From Siphlonurus alternatus (Eukaryota; Arthropoda; Insecta; Ephemeroptera; Siphlonuridae), in assembly GCA_949825025.1 (NCBI GenBank), contig OX463779.1, positions 37,148,203-37,212,202 of the forward strand: a stretch of 64,000 nt of DNA, written 5' to 3'. The notes under the pieces are model-generated. The model ran no database searches, was not told the DNA's origin, and saw nothing but the letters and a program-made list of their open reading frames with translations. Positions 38,101 through 43,952 of this stretch are shown piece after piece. Made by a program: the position numbers and the translations under genes. Within the stretch, counting starts at the first letter, position 1. The number at the start of each line of letters is the position of its first letter.

Positions 38101-38195
38101 ATTATGCATCTGGCTTACCTTGTGCTTCTCACAAGAACTCTGTTTTCTTTATTGCCTGATGGCAGACCTACAGGTCGAGGGACAATATCTCTCAT
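4298..38195 (-). CDS. KIF14: KIF14-type kinesin-3, complete 15-exon gene
   Basis: Mitotic kinesin. In known animals KIF14 is a plus-end motor of the spindle midzone and midbody needed for cytokinesis with citron kinase and PRC1. Fifteen exons with consistent phases give 1166 residues. Order: a TP/SR-rich N-terminus (1-200), a motor from about residue 205 with P-loop GQTGSGKT (284-291), switch I NDKSSRSH (407-414) and switch II DLAGSE (436-441), a coiled coil (about 550-640), an FHA domain (about 645-730, with YVNG at 696-699 and HGD at 709-711) and a helical tail. The motor-coil-FHA order and IADEHC at the exon 9/10 junction identify KIF14 among kinesin-3 proteins. It is shorter than the vertebrate protein (about 1650). 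Start chosen: first in-frame ATG at 38195, after an acceptor at 38228. Confidence 0.9.
5253..5408 (-). CDS. KIF14: KIF14 exon 14 (tail)
   Basis: Encodes [16 protein letters not shown] through [14 protein letters not shown]. 156 nt, phase 0; acceptor CTTTGCAG, donor CATGAG|GTGTGT. Confidence 0.82.
5842..5958 (-). CDS. KIF14: KIF14 exon 13 (tail helix)
   Basis: Encodes [19 protein letters not shown] and [14 protein letters not shown], resembling the conserved GVGLGM segment of the KIF14 tail. 117 nt, phase 0 at both ends; donor CCCTAT|GTGAGT. Confidence 0.85.
6351..7996 (+). pseudogene. Reverse transcriptase/endonuclease ORF remnant of the LINE
   Basis: Three reading frames together read as one protein C-terminus. 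The first frame has motif C as FMDDLKIFG (6402 onward) and YKYLGV. A frameshift near 6655 leads to [17 protein letters not shown] and [11 protein letters not shown] second near 6860 (in-frame stop at 6862-6864) leads to [20 protein letters not shown]. The last frame runs to 7996 with a CCHC knuckle ([18 protein letters not shown]) and a PD-(D/E)xK-like endonuclease ([18 protein letters not shown]). No start and two shifts, so not functional here. Confidence 0.8.
6351..8218 (+). mobile_element. LINE with restriction-like endonuclease, 5'-truncated, in a (TAA)n tract
   Basis: The insertion lies in KIF14 intron 12, antisense to the gene. It begins just before reverse-transcriptase motif C and ends with a 3'UTR, a run of 18 G (8145-8162) and A-rich TAA repeats (to 8218). 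The 5' side abuts TAA repeats at 6332-6350. A restriction-like endonuclease plus insertion in (TAA)n is the known behaviour of the Dong/R4 lineage; the assignment is an inference. Confidence 0.75.
8298..8453 (-). CDS. KIF14: KIF14 exon 12 (coiled coil end)
   Basis: Encodes [19 protein letters not shown], a run of Arg residues and [16 protein letters not shown]. Phase 0 at both ends; donor CTGCAG|GTCAGT. Confidence 0.85.
8902..8992 (-). CDS. KIF14: KIF14 exon 11 (coiled coil)
   Basis: Begins with A completing an Arg codon; encodes [17 protein letters not shown] and QVEQLGASK. Phase 0 donor AAG|GTTAGG. Helical. Confidence 0.85.
9162..9386 (-). CDS. KIF14: KIF14 exon 10 (FHA domain)
   Basis: Encodes [21 protein letters not shown] and [19 protein letters not shown], a recognisable FHA beta-sandwich, followed by [15 protein letters not shown] as in KIF14. 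Donor CTCTAG|GTGAGC. Confidence 0.9.
9700..10080 (-). CDS. KIF14: KIF14 exon 9 (coiled coil and start of FHA)
   Basis: Encodes a charged coiled coil ([19 protein letters not shown] and following) and then [10 protein letters not shown] and SLIADEH, the first FHA strands. Arg is frequent and several heptad leucines are visible. Donor CACTG|GTGAGA. Confidence 0.9.
10135..10295 (-). CDS. KIF14: KIF14 exon 8 (end of motor, neck)
   Basis: Encodes [18 protein letters not shown] and [16 protein letters not shown], the end of the motor, then a Pro/Thr linker. Acceptor GTTTAG, donor GCACA|GTAAGC. Confidence 0.93.
11974..12358. mobile_element. TTAA-flanked foldback MITE, family B (intact)
   Basis: TTAA at 11970-11973 and 12359-12362 flank two about 185-bp complementary arms. 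The ends read GGTAGAGATAACGCCGAAC and, in complement, GGTAGAGATAACGTCGAAC. The arms include CAGATATTAGTGCCT, repeated inverted near 12246. TTAA duplications are typical of piggyBac-like transposases. No coding capacity. Confidence 0.85.
12450..13627. repeat. Dispersed CTCGGGACA repeats
   Basis: The motif CTCGGGACA or its complement recurs at about 12494, 12701, 13387 and 13563, with further copies near 11886 and 22530, often next to CACGAA and TTTACCCCTG and to a GCGTGGTGAAC block (12558 and 13443). The copies look like degraded ends of a repeat family. No gene was seen in this stretch. Confidence 0.5.
13629..16507. mobile_element. Large foldback element, arms about 240 bp
   Basis: Left arm 13629-13868 and right arm 16258-16507 are near-perfect inverted copies: AAATATATTTGGATAGAGG, GTAGTGCGCCCATG, CTACCTGCTGCAAAACTTG and CTAGCCAGCCTGCTGCAC all recur in complement. 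The 2.4-kb interior is AT-rich without a gene and contains another foldback (14472-14800). Short apparent ORFs in the arms are mirror images of each other. Confidence 0.8.
14472..14800. mobile_element. Foldback MITE, family C copy 1
   Basis: Two arms joined around a TGACGTCACGCGGCGGCAAG / CGTGACGTCA centre. Blocks GCAGAAATGGATAGAG, AAAGTTATGCTACCCTGA and TTTTTTAGAGCCCGGGAA recur in complement. A degenerate copy lies at 22675-22980. Confidence 0.8.
16840..17025. mobile_element. Foldback MITE, TAATGGGGGACATTC ends
   Basis: A 186-bp palindromic element: the arms TGGGGGACATTCACAAAGCA, TTTAACCCCCACTTTAGC and ATTTTTAACCCTGGTGCT recur in complement around a short centre. No ORF. TA or TTA at each end suggests a TA-type target duplication. 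Confidence 0.82.
17431..17511. repeat. Perfect 81-bp palindrome (40-bp arms, 1-nt loop)
   Basis: Bases 17431-17470 are exactly complementary to 17472-17511, with a single G at 17471 between them. Arms begin GAGTTGAGTTCTTTATTTAG. TTGAGTTCATGAGTTGAG just outside gives further partial symmetry. Confidence 0.92.
17512..19290 (+). other. AT-rich stretch and 5' region of the nested 107-aa gene
   Basis: Mostly AT-rich with poly(A)/poly(T) runs (18516-18531, 18738-18755). A GC-richer patch at 17940-18070 contains TGACGTCACAGAG but no ORF. The 19076-19290 stretch is less AT-rich and probably contains promoter and 5'UTR of the following gene; it includes one metal-response-element-like core (GAGCGCA, 19202-19208). 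Confidence 0.45.
19291..19408 (+). CDS. Nested gene A exon 1
   Basis: ATG in TCATCAGTCATGG context; encodes 39 residues and leaves one base (G). Tyr/Ser/Pro-rich ([19 protein letters not shown]). Donor CAACAG|GTGAGA. It ends in CAA and ACA repeats, which continue as CAACAACAG in exon 2. Confidence 0.6.
19291..25723 (+). CDS. Nested two-exon gene, 107-residue unknown protein
   Basis: Exon 1 (19291-19408) and exon 2 (25518-25723) join in phase 1 and give [15 protein letters not shown]..., a Gln-rich middle ([12 protein letters not shown]), a basic CxxC-containing segment ([19 protein letters not shown]), a run of Glu and a Lys/Gln end (KPCKEQK). There is no signal peptide or membrane segment. 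I do not recognise the family. Support comes from GC-rich exons in AT-rich surroundings, good splice sites and phase agreement. The CPLC pair could bind metal or form a disulfide; this is inference. It lies inside KIF14 intron 7 on the opposite strand and flanks the 7SL gene with its 6.1-kb intron. Confidence 0.6.
19409..20650 (+). other. Gene A intron, 5' part
   Basis: AT-rich with long poly(A) runs (19791-19810 and 20125-20156). No coding signal. Confidence 0.6.
20651..20655 (-). terminator. Pol III T-run terminator of 7SL
   Basis: TTTTT on the minus strand directly after GACCGAAATC, at the expected 3' end of SRP RNA. Confidence 0.8.
20651..20950 (-). ncRNA. 7SL: 7SL (SRP) RNA gene
   Basis: The minus strand reads as signal recognition particle RNA, the scaffold of the particle that targets secretory proteins to the ER. 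The 5' end GCTGGGAGTCGTGGCGCGC with CTGTAATCCAGCTACTTGG matches the Alu domain; GTCCGCGCTAAGCCTGGCAT and GGCTAAGGAGGGGTG match the central S-domain strands. Helix 8 is seen as CCAGGGGGGAAACCCAGCAG, with a GGAA tetraloop and AGCAG internal loop, followed by CAGTAGTGGGATCGCGCC. The transcript ends in TTTTT (20651-20655), a Pol III terminator. Length about 300 nt as in animals. The intact ends, terminator and upstream TATA favour a working gene over a retro-pseudogene. It lies inside KIF14 intron 7, same strand. Confidence 0.93.
20975..20981 (-). promoter_or_regulatory. TATA-like element upstream of 7SL
   Basis: TTATAAG on the minus strand, 25-31 bp upstream of the mapped 5' end, the usual spacing for an upstream Pol III TATA element. 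Confidence 0.55.
21009..21014 (-). promoter_or_regulatory. ATF/CREB-like half site upstream of 7SL
   Basis: TGACGC on the minus strand about 60 bp upstream. Vertebrate 7SL genes use an ATF/CREB site near -50; function here is inferred only. Confidence 0.3.
21015..22674 (+). other. Gene A intron, middle part
   Basis: AT-rich; a CTG microsatellite (GCTGCTGCTGCTGCTGCTG) lies at about 21443-21461. Open frames around 21396-21758 have no intron-like boundaries or recognisable domain, so I do not call a gene. Confidence 0.5.
22675..22980. mobile_element. Foldback MITE, family C copy 2 (degenerate)
   Basis: Shares TTTTTTTCAGATTTTTTAGAG, AATGGATATAGAGTGCAAAG and the reverse-complement right half with the copy at 14472-14800, but with many substitutions and without the TGACGTCA centre. 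Confidence 0.75.
22981..25517 (+). other. Gene A intron, 3' part
   Basis: AT-rich. A small (CCTT)n tract is at about 25256-25270. No supported gene. Confidence 0.5.
25518..25723 (+). CDS. Nested gene A exon 2 (Gln-rich, CxxC, Glu run)
   Basis: Acceptor TGTCCGTAG precedes GCAAGCCTC. Encodes [30 protein letters not shown], then seven consecutive Glu and stop TGA at 25721-25723. Strongly GC-rich against its surroundings. Confidence 0.65.
25724..26804. other. Spacer after nested gene A
   Basis: Presumably begins with the 3'UTR of the 107-residue gene. AT-rich open frames at 26106-26569 lack recognisable content. Confidence 0.4.
28217..30262. mobile_element. Nested 2.0-kb TTAA-flanked element
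   Basis: Inverted ends GAGGGCGCTTTCGTT (28221) and AACGAAAGCGCCCTC (to 30258), each bordered by TTAA (28217-28220, 30259-30262). It lies wholly inside the 3.9-kb element, so it inserted later. Contains AT-repeat tracts (28806-28852) and no ORF. Confidence 0.78.
28930..28990 (-). repeat. Short dispersed repeat, copy 1 (GCGAATGCTGGGA)
   Basis: On the minus strand this reads CACGGTTCCC, GCGAATGCTGGGACG and GGCCGTGGCCACC. The same order of blocks occurs on the plus strand at 39689-39747. Probably the conserved part of a retroelement end. Confidence 0.5.
30757..31380. other. AT-rich spacer
   Basis: No coding signal or recognisable repeat. Confidence 0.5.
31381..32049 (+). repeat. Three tandem copies of a 223-bp unit
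   Basis: Units start at 31381, 31604 and 31827 with ATTAAATATATATAAAATAA and run through GCAAGCCGTACGCAACATAT to GTGTAACTGGCTTTTG. I see no difference between the three copies. No ORF. Confidence 0.92.
32050..32510 (+). other. AT-rich stretch before the metallothionein-like gene
   Basis: No features seen apart from A/T runs. Confidence 0.5.
32515..32521 (+). promoter_or_regulatory. Metal response element core 1
   Basis: TGCACAC matches the MTF-1 core TGCRCNC, about 230 bp upstream of the start codon at 32748. Confidence 0.4.
32591..32597 (+). promoter_or_regulatory. Metal response element core 2
   Basis: TGCACAC again matches TGCRCNC, about 70 bp upstream of the TATA box. Confidence 0.42.
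32626..32632 (-). promoter_or_regulatory. Metal response element core 3
   Basis: TGCGCCC on the minus strand (GGGCGCA on plus), about 30 bp upstream of the TATA box. Confidence 0.42.
32662..32667 (+). promoter_or_regulatory. TATA box of the metallothionein-like gene
   Basis: TATAAA in GTGCTTATAAACGAGGCG, 81-86 bp upstream of the start codon, in a GC-rich proximal region. Confidence 0.65.
32748..32787 (+). CDS. Metallothionein-like gene exon 1
   Basis: ATG in CAGCAAGATGTGG context; encodes [13 protein letters not shown] and one base (G). Donor CTTGG|GTAAGA. Confidence 0.6.
32748..33504 (+). CDS. Metallothionein-like Cys-rich 63-residue protein (two exons)
   Basis: Exon 1 (32748-32787) and exon 2 (33353-33504) join in phase 1. 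The protein has a Lys/Asn start ([13 protein letters not shown]), a Ser/Ala linker, a six-Cys core [20 protein letters not shown] and a basic tail ending FSTDFLH. The CKCGSACRC block resembles CxC/CxxxC metal-thiolate motifs of metallothioneins, which bind zinc, copper or cadmium in the cytoplasm. A TATA box and three metal-response cores upstream agree. Cys content is lower than in most metallothioneins and the tail is unusual, so another small Cys-rich protein is possible. AATAAA follows at 33516. Nested in KIF14 intron 7, opposite strand. Confidence 0.6.
33353..33504 (+). CDS. Metallothionein-like gene exon 2 (Cys core)
   Basis: Acceptor TGTTTGACAG precedes GTTCGGCAGAT; encodes [12 protein letters not shown], the six-Cys core and the basic tail, stop TAA at 33502-33504. 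Sharply GC-rich in AT-rich surroundings. Confidence 0.65.
33516..33521 (+). promoter_or_regulatory. Possible poly(A) signal, metallothionein-like gene
   Basis: AATAAA 12 nt after the stop; further AATAAA copies occur near 33783 and 33824, so the used site is uncertain. Confidence 0.35.
34027..34063. repeat. Solo end of the GGCTGGCCCGTGAATTC foldback
   Basis: GGCTGGCCCGTGAATTCAAA followed by CGCACTC is the same terminal sequence as the element at 47602-47884, alone here, with no partner arm nearby. Confidence 0.6.
34646..34765 (-). CDS. KIF14: KIF14 exon 7 ([16 protein letters not shown])
   Basis: Encodes [16 protein letters not shown] through [11 protein letters not shown], the motor helix alpha-4/alpha-5 region. 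Phase 0 at both ends; perfect donor GTAAGT. The following intron is 24,350 bp. Confidence 0.93.
35108..35302 (-). CDS. KIF14: KIF14 exon 6 (switch I and II)
   Basis: Encodes [20 protein letters not shown] (switch I) and [13 protein letters not shown] (switch II), ending at GDRLR. Both boundaries in phase 0; donor AGG|GTGAGT. Confidence 0.94.
35477..35765 (-). CDS. KIF14: KIF14 exon 5 (motor, MMG to FESLQ)
   Basis: Encodes [42 protein letters not shown] and [16 protein letters not shown], all hallmark kinesin-3 motor segments. Ends in phase 0 at CTTCAG|GTAACA. Confidence 0.93.
36043..36270 (-). CDS. KIF14: KIF14 exon 4 (P-loop)
   Basis: Encodes [28 protein letters not shown] and the nucleotide-binding [11 protein letters not shown]. 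Donor ATACAG|GTACTA; Ser293 is split across the junction. Confidence 0.93.
36692..37019 (-). CDS. KIF14: KIF14 exon 3 (N-terminus to motor beta-1), GC donor
   Basis: Begins GTAATGGTGAG after GTTCCAG. Encodes a Pro/Thr-rich stretch with several TP sites and then [12 protein letters not shown], the first motor strand. The donor is the non-canonical CAAAG|GCAAGC; no GT donor nearby keeps the frame. Confidence 0.85.
37320..37564 (-). CDS. KIF14: KIF14 exon 2 (TP-rich N-terminus)
   Basis: Acceptor ACATTTCAG precedes CTCTGCAGGG and restores the frame from exon 1; the alternative CTGCAG acceptor 8 nt downstream would break it. The exon encodes [24 protein letters not shown] and PGSTSRFN. Donor GCTA|GTAAGA. 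Confidence 0.8.
37790..37972. mobile_element. Foldback MITE in KIF14 intron 1
   Basis: Arms contain CAGTATAACAGATCTTAGTT, CTCTAGACAGTTCAG and TCAGCCAATGAAAAGG, all repeated in complement, around a short GTGGCCAGCAGTCATTCTAG centre. Flanked by TACTGTATA sequences. No ORF. Confidence 0.82.
38119..38195 (-). CDS. KIF14: KIF14 exon 1 (start codon)
   Basis: ATG begins [22 protein letters not shown] may be an APC/C degron. The donor is ACAAG|GTAAGC, leaving two bases. A 5'UTR part reaches the acceptor TTTTTTCAG at about 38228, so an earlier non-coding exon probably exists. Confidence 0.7.
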
Positions 38196-38228
38196 GTTGA
38201 TTCCTGGGATACGGTATGTGTATGTATA

Positions 38229-39327
38229 CTGAAAAAATAGGTGTCAGCTAGGATAGGATATATGATACATTTTGAAAGCTCATTCGAGAGGATGATCGAG
38301 TTTTAAATTTCAAACAATTTTCTTTTTATATGTTCAAAGCCCAGTTAGGTATTATATAGTATGGTATATGCATACTTCAACGTCATAAACTATTTAATTT
38401 ATAGGAGCACTATATGGATTTAGTAATGGGATGATAAAAGGGGCGGTATGCATACAGTGTGCATATGATATATGTACATTTTGTACACAAGGCACTCTCA
38501 CATCCTCACGTACCCTGCCGTATATACAGATGCATGCAAACACCGGTACACCGATATGTGCCTTTCAAAAATTATGCATACTTACCCAGTTAGTATCGAA
38601 ACCACAGAATTCACTACACTATGCTAAACTATACCATATTTTCACAAAAAGAACGTTCTGTCTTCAGAAACCTGAGAAACATAAAAATCGTCATGCAGTC
38701 GACCGTTGCCCGTTGCTACTTCAGCTCCAGCTCGCGGGGCTCGCGCCAAAATTGCTTTTAGTTCAGAAATCTTGTAAATACACAAGAGGGCAGCACCGCC
38801 TTGGCCGCCTTGGGACGCCTTGGGACGTTAAAAAGATAGCGGGAATTTTTTAATTTTCAGATACACAGATACAAAACCAAAGTTCCTCCAGAGGAACTTT
38901 GGATACAAAGGAACCATGGAGAAAATAAACATCCATGAAAAGAACTTTGCGCTGTGGGGGTATCTGATACCTCCAAAAAGTATAGAGCATATAAGCGGAC
39001 GCTCTGAGAGAGTAGAGGAATTTTGGATACCTCCATGCATGTCCAGAAATTTGACCAATTACATCTATATCCTCATAATTAATTATAATATACAGTAAAG
39101 CTAATAAAATTATGAACCATGGTCAGGCCCAGGCCGGGTCATGATAAAATAACACACACCGGAGGCAACAATAGTTCATCTACCTGATAATAAAATAAGT
39201 AATAATAATAACTGCAACATTTTTTAAGCTATCAATAAGTTTCATTTCATAACTCATCTCCTCTGATTTAGTCAATTTCAAAAAGTTTCAGAGCAGGATA
39301 TTCCGTTGCTTACCCTCTATTTTTTCA
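38229..39327. other. Region upstream of KIF14
   Basis: Likely contains the KIF14 promoter and first non-coding exon, neither located. A short hairpin CAAAGTTCCTCCAGAGGAAC lies at about 38877. A GC-richer patch at 38690-38830 is the least AT-rich part and is a promoter candidate. Confidence 0.35.
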
Positions 39328-39666
39328 TTAAGGGTAAGGTAACGCCACCAATGTTAAAAAAAATCCCTCTCACAAAAATTCTGAAAAAAATTTAAAATGT
39401 TCTCCTCTACACCCCCTATCAGTAGCTAAAATATCAGGTATACAAATACGATCTAGTTTTTGAGTTATGAATTTTTAAAGTTGACCAATTTAACATGGGA
39501 GTTTCATTTCTCCATGTTAAAGTAGTCAACTTTAAAAATTTATAACTCAAAAACTAGATCGTATTTGTATACCTGATATTTTAGGTACTGATAGGGGGTA
39601 TAGAGGAGAACATTTTAAATTTTTTTCAGAATTTTTTTAACATTGGTGGCGTTACCTTACCCTTAA
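39328..39666. mobile_element. TTAA foldback MITE, family A copy 1
   Basis: TTAA at 39328 and 39663 flank ends GGGTAAGGTAACGCCACC and its complement. Arms contain ACAAATACGATCTAGTTTTT and ACTTTAAAAATTTATAAC pairs around TTTCATTTCTCC. 331 bp between duplications. Confidence 0.88.
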
Positions 39667-39688
39667 AAAAATCGAACACCATAACTGA

Positions 39689-39747
39689 GGTTCCCATGGT
39701 TTCAACCAGGCGAATGCTGGGATGGATTGCTTAGGCCATGGCCACCC
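39689..39747 (+). repeat. Short dispersed repeat, copy 2 (GCGAATGCTGGGA)
   Basis: GGTTCCCATGG, CAGGCGAATGCTGGGATGG and TAGGCCATGGCCACC, matching the minus strand of 28930-28990 in block order. Confidence 0.5.
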
Positions 39748-40104
39748 CGGATGAAAATATTTTATAAAAACCATTTGAAAAATAGAATTTATAATCTCAA
39801 CTTCAAACTTGTTACCAATGTACTAATGAAATAAATTTTTCTTCATGGTACTAATTTATATAATGTACATTTAATACAAAAATATCAAATTTAAAATTAT
39901 ATATAAAAAAAAAGTTACCTCAATTATCTAACTTTTTAATTCAATTAAGTTTATTGACGTTGCGGACCAAGCAATCATTGCCCGTAAATATCCAACTTTC
40001 TAATTTTAAGTTCTAAATGTTCCGTTTTATCAGCTTCTCATCTGATAGTATTAACTTATCCATTGAATAGTATAACAAGGAGTGTACAGTAAAATTCCGG
40101 TATA

Positions 40105-40231
40105 GAATGAAACACACTCTTTATTAAAAAGTATTGGTGCAGCAAGGTACAGGCGGCTGCAGTAACAGCAGCTTCAGGTCAGAGCTGGGCACCAGCTTCA
40201 TTCCCACGTCCCACGCCCCCGGCAATCACAG
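40105..40231 (-). other. Possible 3'-terminal exon with poly(A) signal
   Basis: On the minus strand a good acceptor (GCTCTGTTTCAG) precedes CTGTGATTGCCGGGGGCG, then a GC-rich 100 nt ending in TTTTTAATAAAGAGTG (AATAAA at 40120-40125). If joined to the acidic exon at 44472-44542 the reading adds Leu and then TGA. Other frames end within 50 nt. Gene identity unknown. Confidence 0.4.
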
Positions 40232-40653
40232 CTGAAACAGAGCAAACAAGACGATCAGCATGAGCGGTAACAGCATTTTAATGGTTGTACATTGTGATTG
40301 TGGTATGGTTTGTCACATTATTTCATACCTGCAGAGGGGGGGGGGGGGGCATTATTCAAACAAGGAGGAATCAAATTATAAAGCACACGGTCACCAGACT
40401 AGGAATAAGATTGATTATTTTATTTGTCTTCATATTAAACAATAAATTAATAAAACACAAAAAATCAAAGACAGCAGAAATTTCAACTCGCTTTCCCAAA
40501 CATGTGCTAATACAAGTCATGGCGCACTCACTTGCTATTTTCTGGCAGAGAAATGCTTATAATAAGAACCACGGAAAGCGGCCCAACCAGTGACTTCAGG
40601 AATCATTGACATGAGCTAAAATCTGTTAAAAATGGCATATCCAATTTAAGGAT

Positions 40654-41064
40654 TTAAGGGTAAGATAACGCCACCAATGTTAAAAAAAAAAATCACCAAC
40701 ACAAAAATTCTGAAAAAAATTTAAAATGTTCTCCTCTACACCCCCTATCAGTAGCTAAAATATCAAGTATACAAATACAATCTAGTTATTGAGTCATGAA
40801 TTTTTAAAGTTGACCAATTTAACATAGAAGTTTCATTTCTCCATGTTATGAATTTTTAAAGTTGACTAATTTAACATAGAAGTTTCATTTCTCCATGTTA
40901 AATTAGTCAACTTTAAAAATTCATAACTCAAAAACTAGATCATATTTGTAAACCTGATATTTTAGCTACTGGTAGGGGGTGTAGAGGAGAACATTTTAAT
41001 TTTTTTTTCAGAATTTTTGTGTGAGGAATTTTTTTAACCATTGGAGGCGTTATCTTACCCTTAA
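40654..41064. mobile_element. TTAA foldback MITE, family A copy 2 (internal duplication)
   Basis: TTAA at 40654-40657 and 41061-41064. Same ends as the 39.3-kb copy. The centre carries a direct duplication of ATGAATTTTTAAAGTTGAC through TTTCATTTCTCCATGTT, giving 403 bp. Confidence 0.85.
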
Positions 41065-41342
41065 GACATCCTAGTGCTACCGTTAAGGTTATTCTGTGTG
41101 TAAAATAATTTTGAAGTGAAAACACTGGGTAAAAAGAAACAGAATGCAATGCTACAATGCAACCTAATTTTTTTCTGAAGACCTTCAAAAATACCTAAAA
41201 CAGACTGAAGGCTTAACCTGAGATACTTGGACGAAAAAAGTCGTATCGACAGATGTTCTTGAAATTAAATTGGTAGACTGACGACAATTGTCCAAATACT
41301 GCAGATTTTTTTCAGAATTTTTCAACCGTTGGTGTCATTTAA

Positions 41343-41986
41343 AGTAAAGTGCGCGCTAGAAAAAAAAGTTGAGTTAGTATTTTCTAAAACTAGTTCAAGT
41401 AGTCCTCCATATCAAACCAAAATTCAAAAAATTCTATCTCAAATAGGTTTGCCAGAAAAAAATTCCAAAGTCAGAGTGAACGCGTCGCTTAACATGGGGC
41501 CTTACCTGAAAAAAACCCTCGAATATCTCGAAAAAATACACCGTTAGGTGGTATGAAAAAAATATAGTGATGTTCTATGACCCAAGCTTTAACCAAAAAC
41601 CGACTAAAAAAAATTTCTCTCAAATGCATTTTTCCGTAAAAAAATCAAGAAAATCTACCATGTTAATTCCCATAAAAATTTTGACTATTTTTTTACGGAA
41701 AAATAGATTCGAGAGATTTTTTTTTTAATTGGTTTTTGGTTAAAGCTTGGGTCATAGAACATCACTACATTTTTTTCATACCACCTAACGGTGTATTTTT
41801 TCGAGATATTCGAGGGTTTTTGTCAGGTAAGCCCATGTTAAGCGACGCGTTCACTCTGACTTTGGAATTTTTTTCTGGCAAACCTATTTGAGATAAATTT
41901 TTTGAATTTTGGTTTGATATGGAGGACCACTTGAACTATTTTTAGAAAATACTAACTCAACTTTTTTTTCTAGCGCGCACTTTACT
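41343..41986. mobile_element. 644-bp foldback element, AGTAAAGTGCGCGCTAG ends
   Basis: Long arms with AGGTTTGCCAGAAAAAAATT, AACGCGTCGCTTAACATGG, ACCGTTAGGTGGTATGAA and CCCAAGCTTTAACCAAAAAC, each repeated in complement, around a short centre. TTAA precedes the left end; CTAA follows the right end, so the duplication is degenerate. Confidence 0.82.
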
Positions 41987-42316
41987 CTAAATTCATTTAT
42001 TCAAATGTGAATTTCGTATCCTTTTAATGTTAAAACTTTCAATTAACATTACACAAAAACGACTCGAGATATTTTTTAAAACTTTATATAGATTAAAAGC
42101 TAATTTTTTGGACTACTTTTATAAACATTTTCATATATTTTGAACTGATGCGTTGCTCGTTCTTAAAACTACATGAGAAATGTGGCAACGCTCTCAGGGA
42201 CTGTAGTCACCTCCCATTCCTGCCGATTAGCATTACTAGGGTGCTACAGTGTTGCCAAGTTTGTTTGTTTTGTTTTGTTTTTTTTTTTTTTTTAACTGTG
42301 ACTTTGACAGACCTGA

Positions 42317-42685
42317 AGGGTAAGACAAAGCGGAACACCTGGTCGACATAGCCCCATTCGATTAACATGTAAACCTTGGCAGTCTCATTATAACTGATTT
42401 TTTTTTTTTTTTTTTTTTGTGCGAGTCCTTGGCACCAAGAAGTAGCTGAAAAAATTTCAAATCAAGATTTTCTTAAATTAATTTTTTAGTTAAGTTCTCG
42501 AAGGGAAACCTCCATAGTAAAAACATAATTTAAAAAAGTCGGCTCGTACGACTGCCATGAAAATTTTTCAGCAACTTCTTGTACTGCCTCTCCCAAAAAA
42601 ATGAAGAATTTTTATGAGATTGCGAAGGTTTACCTAATAATCAAATGGAGATGCCAATCAGCTGTTCCATGATATCTTACCCTCA
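42317..42685. mobile_element. Degenerate foldback related to family B
   Basis: Shares CGATTAACATGTAAACCTT, AGTTCTCGAAGGGAAACC and GGAACA/CAGCTGTTCC end blocks with the 11974-12358 element, but the arms are diverged from each other. Confidence 0.6.
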
Positions 42686-43070
42686 AAAGGGACACATGCC
42701 TCAAATTAGATGGTCACCGTGTGTTGTTAGAGAATATAATCAACAATCATATCATTTTTCTCCACGCTTGGTGCAGGCATGAGAAGTTGCGGTGCCAAGA
42801 AGAAAATTTAGTACTTGCCTCCATCACAACTCAATGCCAATAGAGATTAGAGGCTGGCTGTGAGTTGTGATGTCAGCAAGGACCTTCTTAGCAGTGCAAT
42901 TTAGCACGGTTGAACCGTGATAACGAGAATGTTGATTATAAACTCGAGCAACGCTTGTTGTCCGTCCAATTTGTAATTTGAGGCCTGTATACCTTTTAAG
43001 AGGTGAAAGTCTGAGCTTCTGAGAAATCACTTCCAAGAGTATGCTTTTTTTTTGTAATTAATTTCTATCC

Positions 43071-43716
43071 CAAGGTCAAGGTAAAACGCCCAATGTTAAA
43101 AAAATTCCCAAACGTAAAAATTGTTTAACCATCTTTAATTTGTTCTCCTCTACATCCCCCACATCAGGTGTACAAATTCGAGCTAGTTTTTTTAGTTATA
43201 AAGTAGCCAACTTTAAAAATCAATATCTCAAAAACTAGCTCAAATTTGTTAAGGGTAAGGTAACGCCACCAATGTTAAAAAAAATCCCTCCCACAAAAAT
43301 TCTGAAAAAAATTTAAAATGTTCTCCTCTACACCCCCTATTAGTAGCTAAAATATCAGGTTTACAAATACGATCTAGTTTTTGAGTTATGAATTTTTAAA
43401 GTTGACCAATTTAACATGGGAGTTTCATTTCTCCATGTTAAAGTAGTCAACTTTAAAAATTTATAACTCAAAAACTAGATCGTATTTGTATACCTGATAT
43501 GTTAGGTACTGATAGGGGGTATAGAGGAGAACATTTTAAATTTTTTTCAGAATTTTTGTGAGAGGGATTTTTTTTAACATTGGTGGCGTTACCTTACCCT
43601 TAACTTGATATTTTAGCTACTAATAGGGGATGTAGTGGAGAACATTTTAAGATATATGTTTAAAATATTTTCATGTGTGGGAATTTTTGAACATTGGACA
43701 TTTTACCTTACCCTTA
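43071..43716. mobile_element. TTAA MITE, family A old copy, split by a younger one
   Basis: Left half 43071-43252 and right half 43600-43716 form one diverged family A element (GGTAAAACGCCCAATG to CATTTTACCTTACCC). It is interrupted at TTAA by the intact copy 43253-43599. Confidence 0.8.
43249..43603. mobile_element. TTAA foldback MITE, family A copy 3 (nested)
   Basis: TTAA at 43249-43252 and 43600-43603. Nearly identical to copy 1 through GGGTAAGGTAACGCCACC, ACAAATACGATCTAG and the right arm. Inserted into an older member of its own family. Confidence 0.88.
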
Positions 43717-43940
43717 GAGGACCTATCAGGGCTGCCAATGACACATTGGGTCTATTCGTAAACCTTGCTCCGATTACACCTTTTAACCACTTCCCTTCTC
43801 TGGCCCAGAGGGAGGGATAAATATAGGAAGAACAGTGCATTATGACGTGATAATTTTTTTCTTTTCCGTATATAAACTTTCTGAGAGTACAGGGAGCAGA
43901 CCCCCCAGGCCCAAGATTACTCTACATAAGGTTTGGCGCT

Positions 43941-43952
43941 CCGCCATCTTGG
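43941..43952 (-). promoter_or_regulatory. YY1-like site (CCAAGATGGCGG)
   Basis: CCAAGATGGCGG on the minus strand matches the YY1 element often found at promoters and overlapping start codons. An ATG inside it (43947) opens MAERQTLCRVILGL, but no clear donor follows. Confidence 0.35.
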
